Source: a virus. From it: a stretch of 56,223 bases of DNA. Location: the IMG/VR virus record IMGVR_UViG_3300006735_000039, positions 1-56,223 of that record; one strand, given 5' to 3'. The notes below the pieces were generated by a model. That model was not told the DNA's origin and searched no databases. It saw nothing but the letters and a program-made list of their open reading frames with translations. How positions within the stretch are numbered: position 1 is the stretch's first letter; the number at the start of each line of letters is the position of its first letter. Shown here piece after piece: positions 36,734 through 44,422 of this stretch. The translations under genes and the position numbers were made by a program.

Positions 36734-37497
36734 TGAAGGTTCTGCACGCTAACGGTCCCGTAGAAAACACCCACACTGTTGTTGGTCAGAGCGGTCTGAC
36801 TTCACCTGTTAGTGCTGGAGGTGCCAGAATTGTTGTTGTTAGTTCTAATGCAAACGACACGTCTGCTGGAACTGGTGTTCGTGGGTTAACTCTTTCTGGA
36901 TATGACGCTCTTGACTACGTGCAGGAGTCTGTGACAATGAATGGAACAGCAAATGTTACAACAACATCTAGTTTTGATGAGATAGTTGATGTATCTATTT
37001 CTGACAGTGGGGCTAATGGAATCGATGGTGACATAACAATAACTAACGGCTCCAATACACTAGCTAAAATAAAAGCTGACTACGGAAAGATTAATGATGC
37101 CTTTGTGTATTTAGTAAGAAGTCACAGGTTACATTCTATTTGCATATACGGAGACAGTACGGATAGCAACACTATATACGAAATAAGCATAGTGATTAAT
37201 AGTGGTAAAAATGACACTGTAATTTCAACAATATATTGGGATACTGACAAGGATACTCACTCCTATCCTCTTGGCGGCATTGTTGTTAACGGCTCTACGA
37301 CTATGTATGTTAGAGCTAAGAACTTAAAACACAGTGGTCCAGACAATGTTTCTGTAAAACTTTTTTATGAGGTATTTGATTCTAGGCTTGTTATTGACGA
37401 TGAAACTTCGTTACCTATAGAAGACACACGAGCACAAACAGCAAGCTCATTTGGATTGAGCTCTTCTCACGGAGGAAGTGGGGGCTCATCATATTAA
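36733..37497 (+). CDS. Probable capsid decoration or head-fibre protein
   Basis: This encodes 254 residues and overlaps the holin stop by one base. The part SSNANDTSAGTGVRGLTLSG then YDALDYVQESVTMNGTANV has the GTGxRxxTxxGxD...ESVTMNGT form frequent in small virion surface proteins of marine phages. The tail is Gly/Ser-rich (SSSHGGSGGSSY). It is the last gene before tandem terminators. Role inferred from the motif and composition. Confidence 0.6.
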   Translation: MKVLHANGPVENTHTVVGQSGLTSPVSAGGARIVVVSSNANDTSAGTGVRGLTLSGYDALDYVQESVTMNGTANVTTTSSFDEIVDVSISDSGANGIDGDITITNGSNTLAKIKADYGKINDAFVYLVRSHRLHSICIYGDSTDSNTIYEISIVINSGKNDTVISTIYWDTDKDTHSYPLGGIVVNGSTTMYVRAKNLKHSGPDNVSVKLFYEVFDSRLVIDDETSLPIEDTRAQTASSFGLSSSHGGSGGSSY

Positions 37498-37503
37498 AAA
37501 ATA

Positions 37504-37556
37504 CAGCTGCTAGGGAGACAGCTTCTTAATTCTCCCTGTCCTTTTTTTGTTTTTTG
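37504..37556 (+). terminator. Intrinsic terminator, first of a tandem pair
   Basis: Stem AGGGAGA (37512-37518) with TCTCCCT (37531-37537), followed by T-rich DNA. AGCTG just upstream and CAGCT inside the loop could form an alternative stem that disrupts the first. Confidence 0.75.
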
Positions 37557-37564
37557 TTTGCTGA

Positions 37565-37597
37565 GGGAGCCTATCACTAGATAGGCTTTCCTTTTTT
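37565..37597 (+). terminator. Intrinsic terminator, second of a tandem pair
   Basis: AGCCTATC (37568-37575), loop ACTA, GATAGGCT (37580-37587), then a run of six T residues. The next promoter overlaps the T-run. Confidence 0.85.
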
Positions 37598-37621
37598 GTT
37601 AATAATTTAGTATATTTGTAG
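37596..37621 (+). promoter_or_regulatory. Promoter of the small basic-protein operon
   Basis: GTTAATAATTTAG then TATATTTG (37611-37618) and TAG. It differs from 10831-10856 at only a couple of positions, and both start right after a terminator. Confidence 0.65.
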
Positions 37622-37623
37622 CT

Positions 37624-37749
37624 ATGAAATGTATGTGTCAACATAACAATCAAAGATACTCCAAGGCTCACAGCAAAAGCAGGAAGCTTAGGGTAACTCC
37701 AGACTTAATTATGTTGGTGAGTGCTAAACCTAAAATTAGAAAGAAATGA
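37624..37749 (+). CDS. Very small basic protein (41 residues)
   Basis: ATG at 37624, five bases after the promoter box. It begins MKCMCQHNNQRYSKAHSKSR and ends PKIRKK; 12 of 41 residues are Lys or Arg. Its TGA overlaps the next start (ATGATG). It is the first of eight small basic genes in a row; function unknown. Confidence 0.55.
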   Translation: MKCMCQHNNQRYSKAHSKSRKLRVTPDLIMLVSAKPKIRKK

Positions 37750-37826
37750 TGTACGGTAAGAAGAAGAAGACGACTAAGAAAAAGACTACTAAAAAGTCTT
37801 ACAAGTCTTCGGTTAAGAAAAAGTAA
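37749..37826 (+). CDS. Lys-rich micro-protein (25 residues)
   Basis: ATG at 37749, or 37746 one codon earlier. Sequence MYGKKKKTTKKKTTKKSYKS plus VKKK is about half Lys and has no acidic residue. It abuts the next ATG exactly, which argues that it is translated. It could neutralise DNA or act as an RNA-binding peptide; this is speculation from composition. Confidence 0.45.
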   Translation: MYGKKKKTTKKKTTKKSYKSSVKKK

Positions 37827-38123
37827 ATGCCTAGGGTAGACAAGTCTAAAATGAAGTGCAACAAGGTCATGAAATCTACACGACCTGGTAAGAAGAAGAT
37901 GGTTAAAGCATGTTCTGGTGGCAAAGAAAAGGTAATCCATTTCGGTGCTACAGGGTATGGTCATAACTATTCTAAGGCTGCACGTAAATCATTTAGAGCT
38001 AGACATAAGTGCGGCTCTGCAAATAATAAGCTTTCAGCTAAGTATTGGGCTTGTAAGCATTTATGGGCTGGACCAGGTGGCTCCACGAAGTCCTCTCCTA
38101 AGTCTAAAAAAGGAAAATACTAG
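37827..38123 (+). CDS. Small basic protein of a recurrent phage family
   Basis: This encodes 98 residues. It contains VKACSGGKEKVIHFGATGYG, then KSFRARHKCGSANNKLSAKY and WACKHLW. The pattern KEKxIxFG ... ARKSFRARH ... LSAxYWxxKxxW recurs in small proteins of many marine phages. The Lys/Arg content is very high. It starts one base after the preceding stop. The function of the family is not known to me; virion association is plausible. Confidence 0.7.
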   Translation: MPRVDKSKMKCNKVMKSTRPGKKKMVKACSGGKEKVIHFGATGYGHNYSKAARKSFRARHKCGSANNKLSAKYWACKHLWAGPGGSTKSSPKSKKGKY

Positions 38124-38417
38124 ATGTCTAAGAAGAGGGACCCAAAGGTAGGCACTGGTAAGAAGCCAAAGGGTAGTGGTAGAAGATTATATACAGACGA
38201 GAATCCAAAGGATACTGTTCGTATAAAGTTTGCAACACCTACTGACGCTAGGGCTACTGTAGCAAAGGTTAAGAGAATAAGAAAACCATTTGCTAGAAAG
38301 ATACAGATACTAACTGTTGGTGAGCAGAGAGCTAAGGTTATGGGAAAGACCCAGGTAGTTAGTATATTTAAGAAGGGCAAGGAAGCCATTCGTAAAAAAC
38401 ACAATAAGAAAAAGTAA
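38124..38417 (+). CDS. Small basic protein of a recurrent phage family
   Basis: This encodes 97 residues and starts directly after the previous stop. It contains RDPKVGTGKKPKGSGRRLYT, DENPKDTVRIKFATPTDARA and AKVKRIRKPFARKIQILTVG. I recognise this as a conserved pattern in small basic proteins of marine phages. The C-terminus is KKGKEAIRKKHNKKK. The stop overlaps the next ATG. No enzymatic motif is visible. Confidence 0.7.
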   Translation: MSKKRDPKVGTGKKPKGSGRRLYTDENPKDTVRIKFATPTDARATVAKVKRIRKPFARKIQILTVGEQRAKVMGKTQVVSIFKKGKEAIRKKHNKKK

Positions 38418-38575
38418 TGGCTAAAGACGCTTGTTATCATAAAGTAAAAAAGAGATACAAAGTATTCCCATCAGCTTACGCTAGTGGGGCTATTGCTAAA
38501 TGTCGTAAGGTGGGTGCTGCCAACTGGGGCAACTCAAAGACTACTAAGAATAAAAGAAAAAAGAAAAGAAAATAA
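38417..38575 (+). CDS. Small basic protein (52 residues), DACYHKVK family
   Basis: Begins MAKDACYHKVKKRYKVFPSA, then YASGAIAKCRKVGAANWG and a Lys/Arg tail. The block DACYxKVKxRYxVxPSAYASGAxxKCRKVGAxNWG is widespread in small proteins of marine phages. Its TAA overlaps the following ATG. Function unknown. Confidence 0.65.
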   Translation: MAKDACYHKVKKRYKVFPSAYASGAIAKCRKVGAANWGNSKTTKNKRKKKRK

Positions 38576-38733
38576 TGGCTAAGAAATTTAAAAAACACAT
38601 GATGTATCATCCAAAGACTGGGGTTGGAGCTATGGCTAAGACAATGGATGACCATTTACGAATGAAGAGAATGGGGTATACTCACTCTGAGCCTAATAAG
38701 AAAATGACTAGGACTTCCAAGTCATCATACTAA
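38575..38733 (+). CDS. Small basic protein (52 residues)
   Basis: ATG overlaps the preceding stop. It begins MAKKFKKHMMYHPKTGVGAM and later has HLRMKRMGYTHSEPNKKM. It is rich in Lys, Met and His; no family recognised. Tight coupling to conserved neighbours supports it as a real gene. Confidence 0.55.
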   Translation: MAKKFKKHMMYHPKTGVGAMAKTMDDHLRMKRMGYTHSEPNKKMTRTSKSSY

Positions 38734-38745
38734 AATATTTTAAAT

Positions 38746-38862
38746 ATGAAAAAGTTAAGTCCTAAACAAATGAAGATTGCTAAAGTAGCTCCTCCTTATA
38801 CCGTGTTAAACGAGAAGGACTTAGCTATTCTTAGGGGTAAGAAAAAAAGAAAGAAAAAATAA
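38746..38862 (+). CDS. Small basic protein (38 residues)
   Basis: Sequence MKKLSPKQMKIAKVAPPYTV followed by LNEKDLAILRGKKK and a basic tail. The block KLSPKQxKIAKxAPP...I(T)xxDFxxLR recurs at this size in marine phages, which supports coding. It lies 12 bases after the previous gene. Confidence 0.6.
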   Translation: MKKLSPKQMKIAKVAPPYTVLNEKDLAILRGKKKRKKK

Positions 38863-38880
38863 TATATAAAATAAACAACA

Positions 38881-39354
38881 ATGGCAAGTAGATTAACGGC
38901 TGGAACATTAACGGTCACTATATCAGAAGGGTTGACAATAGCTCACTCTGACACAACAAATAATATCAAACACAATAAGACTGTAACAGCTTCGATTACA
39001 GGTGTTGCTAACATTAGCAGTAGAGTATACCAGCTAAAAGCTAGTACAACTCACACTTTAATATCCTTCGCATCAGACCCGACAAGTGGAAAGTTTGATA
39101 CAGAGGATTTTAAGTATATGCGTATCACAAACTTAGACGACACTAACGCAGTAAACTTATGCTTTACTGACGCATCAGATGCAGCTATAGCTGTTCAGCT
39201 AAACCCTGGTCAAAGCTACCTTGTTACTGCTTTAAACATGGATGGAAATGCTAGTGGTTCAACCATAACTAGCTGCCCTCACTTTGTAGAGAATGCAGTT
39301 ATAATAACTGGCGGAGCTGAAACTGATGTAGAAATAGTAGTAGCTACTGCTTAA
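38881..39354 (+). CDS. Beta-rich probable virion protein
   Basis: This encodes 157 residues, Thr/Ser/Ala-rich and not basic, unlike its neighbours. Segments FKYMRITNLDDTNAVNLCFT and AVQLNPGQSYLVTALNMDG are typical of small phage surface beta-sandwich proteins that report local virion environment to fibres or decorate capsids. No signal peptide. It lies within the small basic-protein operon, which makes that operon likely virion-related. Confidence 0.6.
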   Translation: MASRLTAGTLTVTISEGLTIAHSDTTNNIKHNKTVTASITGVANISSRVYQLKASTTHTLISFASDPTSGKFDTEDFKYMRITNLDDTNAVNLCFTDASDAAIAVQLNPGQSYLVTALNMDGNASGSTITSCPHFVENAVIITGGAETDVEIVVATA

Positions 39355-39356
39355 TA

Positions 39357-39608
39357 ATGGCTGTTAGAAAAACAAAGAAAGGTCTAGCTCTTAAGCGTTG
39401 GTTCAAAGAAAAGTGGGTTGACGAAAAGGGTAATGCTTGTGGTTCTGCAAAGAATAAGAATACCAAGAAGTGCAGACCTAGTAAAAAGGTTTCTAAAGAT
39501 ACGCCTGTAACCTGGAAGGAGTTAAGTCCTGCGCAAAGGAGAAAGGCTATAGCTGATAAGAAAAGAACAGGAATGGGTAAGAGGGCTAAGTCTATACGTA
39601 GAAAATAA
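39357..39608 (+). CDS. Small basic protein of a recurrent phage family
   Basis: This encodes 83 residues. It contains ALKRWFKEKWVDEKGNACGS and later KKCRPSKKVSKDTPVTWKEL. The block LxRWxxEKWVDxxxxxxCG ... CRPSxxVSxxTPxTxxEL is recurrent in marine phages, including cyanophages and pelagiphages, with no known function. It ends one base before the stop codon of the convergent minus-strand gene, and no terminator lies between. Confidence 0.65.
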   Translation: MAVRKTKKGLALKRWFKEKWVDEKGNACGSAKNKNTKKCRPSKKVSKDTPVTWKELSPAQRRKAIADKKRTGMGKRAKSIRRK

Positions 39609-39609
39609 C

Positions 39610-39801
39610 CTACAGTCTACCTACCTTTCCTCCCTTTCTTTTTATTATTCCCCCAAAACCAGTGTGTTCCTTTATGTACTCACCGTACTCCTTACACTTT
39701 TCACAGTAAGACTCTGGTGTAACGATGTTTCCATTAACAACCTTTATGGTTGTGTTTCTTACGGTTCTTATCTCACCGCATGCACATTTGAATTTAGCCA
39801 T
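39610..39801 (-). CDS. Zinc-ribbon small protein
   Basis: This encodes 63 residues. Cys pairs in FKCACGEIR and ESYCEKCKEYGE form a plausible four-Cys zinc ribbon. The C-terminus is basic (IIKRKGGKVGRL). It is the last gene of the minus-strand DNA-metabolism group, 61 bases after the PhoH-like gene. Role unknown. Confidence 0.65.
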   Translation of the reverse strand: MAKFKCACGEIRTVRNTTIKVVNGNIVTPESYCEKCKEYGEYIKEHTGFGGIIKRKGGKVGRL

Positions 39802-39862
39802 ATCAATTTATTTTAGCACCAAATAACAACTATATTCGATGTGATTGTTTTCTTTTTATCCA

Positions 39863-40525
39863 CTAGTATCCTGTTAGTAGTTTTAATATTTCTTCTATTG
39901 ATTCGTGTCTATGGTTATCTGTCAACACAGTTTTGTAGACATAACTAGAATCTTTTATCTTAGCTATCTCATGTATAGCTGAGTAGTTAGAGTCCTTCAA
40001 ATCTATCTGCTGTAAGTCACCACAGAATATCATCATTGAATCTTTACCTAATCTACCAAGAGCCATTCTTAGCTGAGACTTAGTTAAGTTCTGGAACTCA
40101 TCTACTATAACGATAGAGTTATCAAATGTACGACCTCTAAAATGAGCGAGAGACACAAGCTCTATCTCTTCAGACTCCTCCATCTTCTCAAGCTTCTCTG
40201 GTTTATTATAAACCTTTCGCATGTTTGACTTGATTGGAACTAACCATGGTTCCATCTTTTCTTTTTCAGAACCAGGTAGAAATCCGTTATCCTCTGTGGA
40301 TACAGTAGGTCTAGTTATAATAATCTTATTGTATTGACGTTTAAAGAATTGGTCTAGTGCAACCTGAACAGCTAGAAGTGTTTTACCACTACCAGCCCTA
40401 CCAACCACGAAGTTAAAAGGGTGTTTAAGAATCTCTGCCTTTGCATTCTTCTGCTCCTCGGATAGCGTGATTGAAAACCTAACCGATGTTTTAGGTGGTG
40501 TCTTTGATTTGTTTGGTCTAGACAT
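39863..40525 (-). CDS. phoH: PhoH-like ATPase
   Basis: This encodes 220 residues and covers the PhoH ATPase core. It has Walker A GRAGSGKTLLA (about residue 42), a following ITRPTV segment, and Walker B NSIVIVDEFQNLT (about residue 135). A FCGDLQQIDL sensor motif and NHRHESIEEIL come near the end. PhoH-like proteins are RNA helicase-like ATPases common in marine phages, and their role in infection is unsettled. It overlaps the upstream phosphoesterase gene by 8 bases. Confidence 0.9.
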   Translation of the reverse strand: MSRPNKSKTPPKTSVRFSITLSEEQKNAKAEILKHPFNFVVGRAGSGKTLLAVQVALDQFFKRQYNKIIITRPTVSTEDNGFLPGSEKEKMEPWLVPIKSNMRKVYNKPEKLEKMEESEEIELVSLAHFRGRTFDNSIVIVDEFQNLTKSQLRMALGRLGKDSMMIFCGDLQQIDLKDSNYSAIHEIAKIKDSSYVYKTVLTDNHRHESIEEILKLLTGY

Positions 40526-41792
40526 TTGTTGCGTGAATTAGATTGGCTACCATACCTTTATTGTTATTCCATATAAATCCCTCTGCACTAGGCACTCCTC
40601 CAATATAACCCTTCTCGAAATGCCAAGCGTCATTGCCAGACAGTGAGCGCAGTAATCTTACTACCACTCCCTTAAACTCTTGAGTTGACATCCACTTCAT
40701 ATCTTTCTTGTGATGGAAGTGACCTAGGTGAAACTCTCTATGTATTGTGTTAGCCCACATCTCAGGAACTTCTTGAGCCATAATCAGTGGTAGCTCTACA
40801 AGCTTCTCTTTATCTCCGTGACAAAGACCTATTAGGTTTTGACCGTACATATAATACTTCCTAGTCCTAGGTGAATTATCCACGGTAACCTGAGGGTTGT
40901 TGTGGAACCAACCCTCCAAAGAATCTCCTAAAAAGAAGCACTTTGTTTTGTCATGGTTACCTGGTATAATAGGAACATCCACAGGTGCTATCTCTGATAA
41001 GCTAAGTATAACATCAGATATGACCTTGCGAACAGTCCTAAAAGTTTTCTGCCACCTAGCATCCTCATGTTGAGGTGTGCCAGCAGTTGTGCTAGAGAAT
41101 GGGTAATCCTTATCGGAGTTAAATAAATCATTACCAGTTGGTAGTAATATTCTTTCTATAGGAAAACCTTTAGACTTTTGTAACAATCCTTCTACAGCTT
41201 CGTATACTCTATCAGAAGCAATCTTAAGGTCGTAGTTGTCTGAAGACTCTTCGTGCCAAGCAAGCTTGCCGAAGTGAACATCAAAAAGGTTTATCTCAAG
41301 TAGATTTCTATCCTTACTATTAAAGTTGTATTTGATAGTTTTAAACTTAGGAGCGTATGACTTAACCTCTTCTATAATATCTTTTCTAATATCCTCAATG
41401 GTTACCTCATCCTCTTTCTTTTTCTTAAACCAAACCTTAACTTGTATGAGCGGTGTTGGATTACCCTCCACAGTAGTCTCCCACTTATTAAAGGTCCATC
41501 TTTCTACATCCCAAAGATTCATATCTACCTTAGAAAAAGCAATAGCATCCTCAAGGGTTTCTATTCTAACAGTAGTGGTGTATTCTACAGAGGCTTTAGA
41601 TTGAGCCTCATCCCATCTGTAAGACTCTTGGTCCAGACCTTCTTTAATAATTCTAGATGCGTGTCTTCTTAAATTTCTTTTTTGAGAATCTTTAAGGTTG
41701 TACATTTCAATAAGCCTGTCTGCAATCTCAGTGTAATTCAATCCCTCATTCCACAGCTTAAGTATTACGGAGTTGTAATCGCTGGTATTCAT
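40518..41792 (-). CDS. Metallophosphoesterase with N-terminal HTH (Mre11/SbcD-like fold)
   Basis: This encodes 424 residues. The first 60 residues look like a helix-turn-helix region (LNYTEIADRLIEMYNLKDSQ). From about residue 170 the calcineurin-like motifs appear in order: LFDVHFGK (D-x-H), PTGNDLFN, IIPGNHDK, LCHGDK and LGHFHHK. These bind two metal ions. Such phage proteins may act as DNA nucleases or phosphatases; the DNA-metabolism neighbours favour a nuclease. It overlaps the following PhoH gene, and its start overlaps the stop of the upstream nuclease gene (ATGA). Confidence 0.85.
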   Translation of the reverse strand: MNTSDYNSVILKLWNEGLNYTEIADRLIEMYNLKDSQKRNLRRHASRIIKEGLDQESYRWDEAQSKASVEYTTTVRIETLEDAIAFSKVDMNLWDVERWTFNKWETTVEGNPTPLIQVKVWFKKKKEDEVTIEDIRKDIIEEVKSYAPKFKTIKYNFNSKDRNLLEINLFDVHFGKLAWHEESSDNYDLKIASDRVYEAVEGLLQKSKGFPIERILLPTGNDLFNSDKDYPFSSTTAGTPQHEDARWQKTFRTVRKVISDVILSLSEIAPVDVPIIPGNHDKTKCFFLGDSLEGWFHNNPQVTVDNSPRTRKYYMYGQNLIGLCHGDKEKLVELPLIMAQEVPEMWANTIHREFHLGHFHHKKDMKWMSTQEFKGVVVRLLRSLSGNDAWHFEKGYIGGVPSAEGFIWNNNKGMVANLIHATNV

Positions 41793-42250
41793 TTTATTTT
41801 TGATTTGATTAGTTCGATAGTTTTATCCACCTCTTTTCTGTTAGATGGAATGTATATGTCGTATATATTACCATCATCAACAAGCTTTTTAAAAAATAAT
41901 TTAAACCTCATGTTAAACTCTGGTGTCCTTAGACCTTTTGTTTCGATAATAAATCTGTGCTTTTCAGATATGAAGTCTGGAGTGTAGGATATGTTCCTAA
42001 CGTTACCAGTCTTTTTCTTGTAAACCTTAACACCCTTCTCTCTACCTTTATCATAAACGTCTCCAGGATAATTAAACTTTTCTACCAGCTCGAACTTCCT
42101 ACCCTCGTAGTCTGCTTTTACTTTTGCTTTCTTTAATTGCTGGTAGCAGTAAGCCTCAAGTCCAGATGCAAACTTGATGCCATCAATCGTTGTTACCTTA
42201 GCATTGGTGTTCTTCTTTCCTTTCTTCCTCTTGAATTTTAACCTCATCAA
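41789..42250 (-). CDS. PD-(D/E)xK endonuclease, DUF1064-like
   Basis: This encodes 153 residues. The basic N-terminus (LKFKRKKGKKNTN) precedes GIKFASGLEAYCYQQLKKA, then SYTPDFI and FIIETKGLRTPEFNMRFKLF. The E...PD...ExK order gives a complete nuclease core like phage DUF1064 proteins and T7 endonuclease I, which resolve branched DNA. It overlaps the upstream nuclease-like gene by 53 bases and ends in TGA shared with the next ATG. Confidence 0.75.
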   Translation of the reverse strand: MMRLKFKRKKGKKNTNAKVTTIDGIKFASGLEAYCYQQLKKAKVKADYEGRKFELVEKFNYPGDVYDKGREKGVKVYKKKTGNVRNISYTPDFISEKHRFIIETKGLRTPEFNMRFKLFFKKLVDDGNIYDIYIPSNRKEVDKTIELIKSKIK

Positions 42251-42704
42251 TATAAAAGCTAGACTTAAACTTATGCTTCGGAATCAAGACTATTTGGGTT
42301 GTGTTTGAGTCACCTCCCATCACTACTCTCATTTCCGAAATGTTATCTTTGATTAAACTTTTTAGCTCGGATGTTTTAATCACCCACATATTATCTTCGG
42401 GCAAGTTACGAAAATAATATATAAACACATCTGCCTTAGTAACAGAAATGCCACTAGGCTTATTGTTGTGTCTAATCTCTACAGCTATGTTGCCCGTATC
42501 ACTACCTTCTTTAACGTAGTAATCAGTCTTAACTTCAAAGGTTTTCTTTTCGTCAGTGTCTCTCTTGCTCATTAATATATCAAACCTGTTGTCATCGTTA
42601 TAACCAATGAACTTCATGTTGTGACCAAGCATAAGATATAGGGCAACAATTTTCTCACCCTCTTCACCAAGAAGAAGGTCTTTGTCGAAGTCGTAGTTAG
42701 CCAT
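42198..42704 (-). CDS. Putative PD-(D/E)xK nuclease
   Basis: This encodes 168 residues. LLLGEEGEKIVALYL, then NRFDILMSKRD and TFEVKTDYY, give an E...D...ExK arrangement of a restriction-endonuclease-like fold. The later part is mixed alpha/beta and the C-terminus is acidic (QEEERKEEHQC). The gene overlaps a second, different nuclease downstream; the two may process or resolve replicating DNA. Specific activity unknown. Confidence 0.65.
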   Translation of the reverse strand: MANYDFDKDLLLGEEGEKIVALYLMLGHNMKFIGYNDDNRFDILMSKRDTDEKKTFEVKTDYYVKEGSDTGNIAVEIRHNNKPSGISVTKADVFIYYFRNLPEDNMWVIKTSELKSLIKDNISEMRVVMGGDSNTTQIVLIPKHKFKSSFYIDEVKIQEEERKEEHQC

Positions 42705-42958
42705 TAGTGCTCGTCAAAGTATTCTCTAATCTCAGCTCTCAACCCCTCTTCCCACTGAGGAACAAGCATAGACTCAAGCTTCTGAGCAGCTATCCTCCTG
42801 TTGTTTTTCTTTAACAGATATAAGTCGTAGTAAGCCAAAGATTCTGAAAACAAAGCCTTCATATCTTGTGAGTCGTAATCATACGAGCCATCCTCTATGT
42901 GTTTGATTACTGTTTTTAAAATCTTAACTGTCTGTGTTTTTAAATTACCTTTTTTCAT
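42704..42958 (-). CDS. Small hypothetical protein
   Basis: This encodes 84 helical residues (NLKTQTVKILKTVIKHIEDG; later LAYYDLYLLKKNNRRIAAQK). Its stop overlaps the start of the following nuclease gene by one base. No motif recognised. Confidence 0.65.
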   Translation of the reverse strand: MKKGNLKTQTVKILKTVIKHIEDGSYDYDSQDMKALFSESLAYYDLYLLKKNNRRIAAQKLESMLVPQWEEGLRAEIREYFDEH

Positions 42959-42966
42959 AACTAAAA

Positions 42967-43170
42967 TTATTTATTGTATTTACTTAACCAATCATCGTAA
43001 TCCATGGGTGACATGAAATTCTTCATGCAGCCAACACGGTAAGATGAGTAAGCTATAGCTATCTCTTTTGCGTAGCTTTTCTTAGACTCCTCACAGTTTG
43101 ACACGGCACCCTTAACGATGTACTTTAATCTTTCTTTTGTTAGTTTTTTGTATTCACTCATAACATCCAC
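42967..43170 (-). CDS. Small hypothetical protein
   Basis: This encodes 67 residues, beginning MDVMSEYKKLTKERLKYIVK, helical and basic, ending MDYDDWLSKYNK. It overlaps the preceding gene by 13 bases within the minus-strand operon. No family recognised. Confidence 0.6.
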   Translation of the reverse strand: MDVMSEYKKLTKERLKYIVKGAVSNCEESKKSYAKEIAIAYSSYRVGCMKNFMSPMDYDDWLSKYNK

Positions 43171-43463
43171 TCTCTTATTTGTTCTCTCATCAAATCATTC
43201 TCTCCTTTGAGTCTGTTGTTCTCAACGGTCAACTCAAGGCTGGTTCTGTGCGTTTTAGATGACTCTATATTAACCATCTCTGCTCGATGAAATAGCTGGT
43301 CCATCACGTACATGATATGATTTAAACTGTCTATTGTTTTCTCTAGTGTTTGCACTCTTTTTTCGCTGATGTTGTCCCTGGTTTGCTCCAGTTTGTCCTC
43401 AACATCTACCCTCAAAGATAACAAATGTCCGTAACATACAACCTTTTCAAACATAATATTCAT
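43158..43463 (-). CDS. Small coiled-coil protein
   Basis: This encodes 101 residues, mainly charged helix (EDKLEQTRDNISEKRVQTLE; then LTVENNRLKGENDLMREQIR), compatible with a dimeric coiled coil. It follows the helicase gene by two bases, so it may be an accessory factor, but nothing proves that. Confidence 0.65.
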   Translation of the reverse strand: MNIMFEKVVCYGHLLSLRVDVEDKLEQTRDNISEKRVQTLEKTIDSLNHIMYVMDQLFHRAEMVNIESSKTHRTSLELTVENNRLKGENDLMREQIREWML

Positions 43464-43465
43464 AA

Positions 43466-44422
43466 TTAAAATAGTTTTTTCTGTTCAACTTCCTTTGATT
43501 TAGCGTAAGATATATCCTGCGTAATTGAGTCAATCTCGTAGTATCTATTTGTCTTCCAGTCATAGAATATTTTTACTTGACCAAGCTTACCAATGCCCTT
43601 AGGCTTTGATTTTCTAACGGATATTATAACAGCATTCTCCTCGTAGGGAACACCTGTCTCATCAGGTAGATTGGCTGGAGGTCTGTAAACTAAAATTATC
43701 TGTTGACCTAATCTAAAATAATTCTGACCCCCAGCTATCTCCCTTGGGTGTGCTGGCGGAAACCAGGATACACCATTTGTTATTATAGGTTTTTGTGATA
43801 TGACGTGCGCTACAACTATGTTGTGTCTGTTATTTTTCAACGCATCATTGTTAACAACTTTTAGTGCGTGTGAAATCCACTTGTCCTCCCTACCTCCAAA
43901 ACTATTTAGGTCCTGATTCAAAAGCCCCATGTGGTCTATCACACTGTTGTTTATCTTTATGTTATACTCTGACTCTATAGACTCAATACTACCAAAGAAG
44001 TCTTCGACAGTTATACCCTCGTAGTCTTCAGCTATAAAGAAGTGCTTGTCTAAGAAGTCTTTAGCATTCTCAAACATCCTTTCATTTATAGAATACTCAG
44101 AGTCATTAAATATGTTTCTCTTCTTACAGAACACAGCCATTACCTCTGCTGCAATCCTCTCTTTACTACCAGTCTCTGGGCTGTATATAGCGTGCTTCTG
44201 TCCGTAGTATTCTGATAGGTTTACAAGAACCTCAAAAGTAAACTGAGACTTGCCAGAATAAGGTGCTCCATATATTATTGTTGTGCACCCCTCCTTGAAA
44301 GATATGTAATCATCTAGGCTTTGGAAGCCATGATACACACCCTTCTCTTCACCGTACTCTCTTAGATTATCTATGTCATCAAAGAATGTAGATGGTTTCT
44401 TAAATATGTTTCTAGTTGCCAA
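43466..44422 (-). CDS. DnaB-like RecA-fold replicative helicase
   Basis: This encodes 318 residues. It contains the C-terminal ATPase core of DnaB-type helicases without the N-terminal collar. Walker A IIYGAPYSGKSQFT lies near residue 52. It is followed by IYSPETGSKERI and the Walker B-like NSVIDHMGLL. Next comes IVVAHVISQKP with GGQNYFRLGQQIILVYRPP (sensor region). The end, GQVKIFYDWKTNRYYE, resembles helicase termini. It would unwind phage DNA ahead of the host polymerase. The gene begins 11 bases inside the upstream initiator-like gene. Confidence 0.8.
   Translation of the reverse strand: MATRNIFKKPSTFFDDIDNLREYGEEKGVYHGFQSLDDYISFKEGCTTIIYGAPYSGKSQFTFEVLVNLSEYYGQKHAIYSPETGSKERIAAEVMAVFCKKRNIFNDSEYSINERMFENAKDFLDKHFFIAEDYEGITVEDFFGSIESIESEYNIKINNSVIDHMGLLNQDLNSFGGREDKWISHALKVVNNDALKNNRHNIVVAHVISQKPIITNGVSWFPPAHPREIAGGQNYFRLGQQIILVYRPPANLPDETGVPYEENAVIISVRKSKPKGIGKLGQVKIFYDWKTNRYYEIDSITQDISYAKSKEVEQKKLF

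Noticed and set aside
43655-43680. CTGATGAGA on the minus strand in the helicase gene as a hammerhead core
   Set aside because: It encodes a Pro-Asp-Glu-Thr segment and no matching GAAAC or flanking stems were found.
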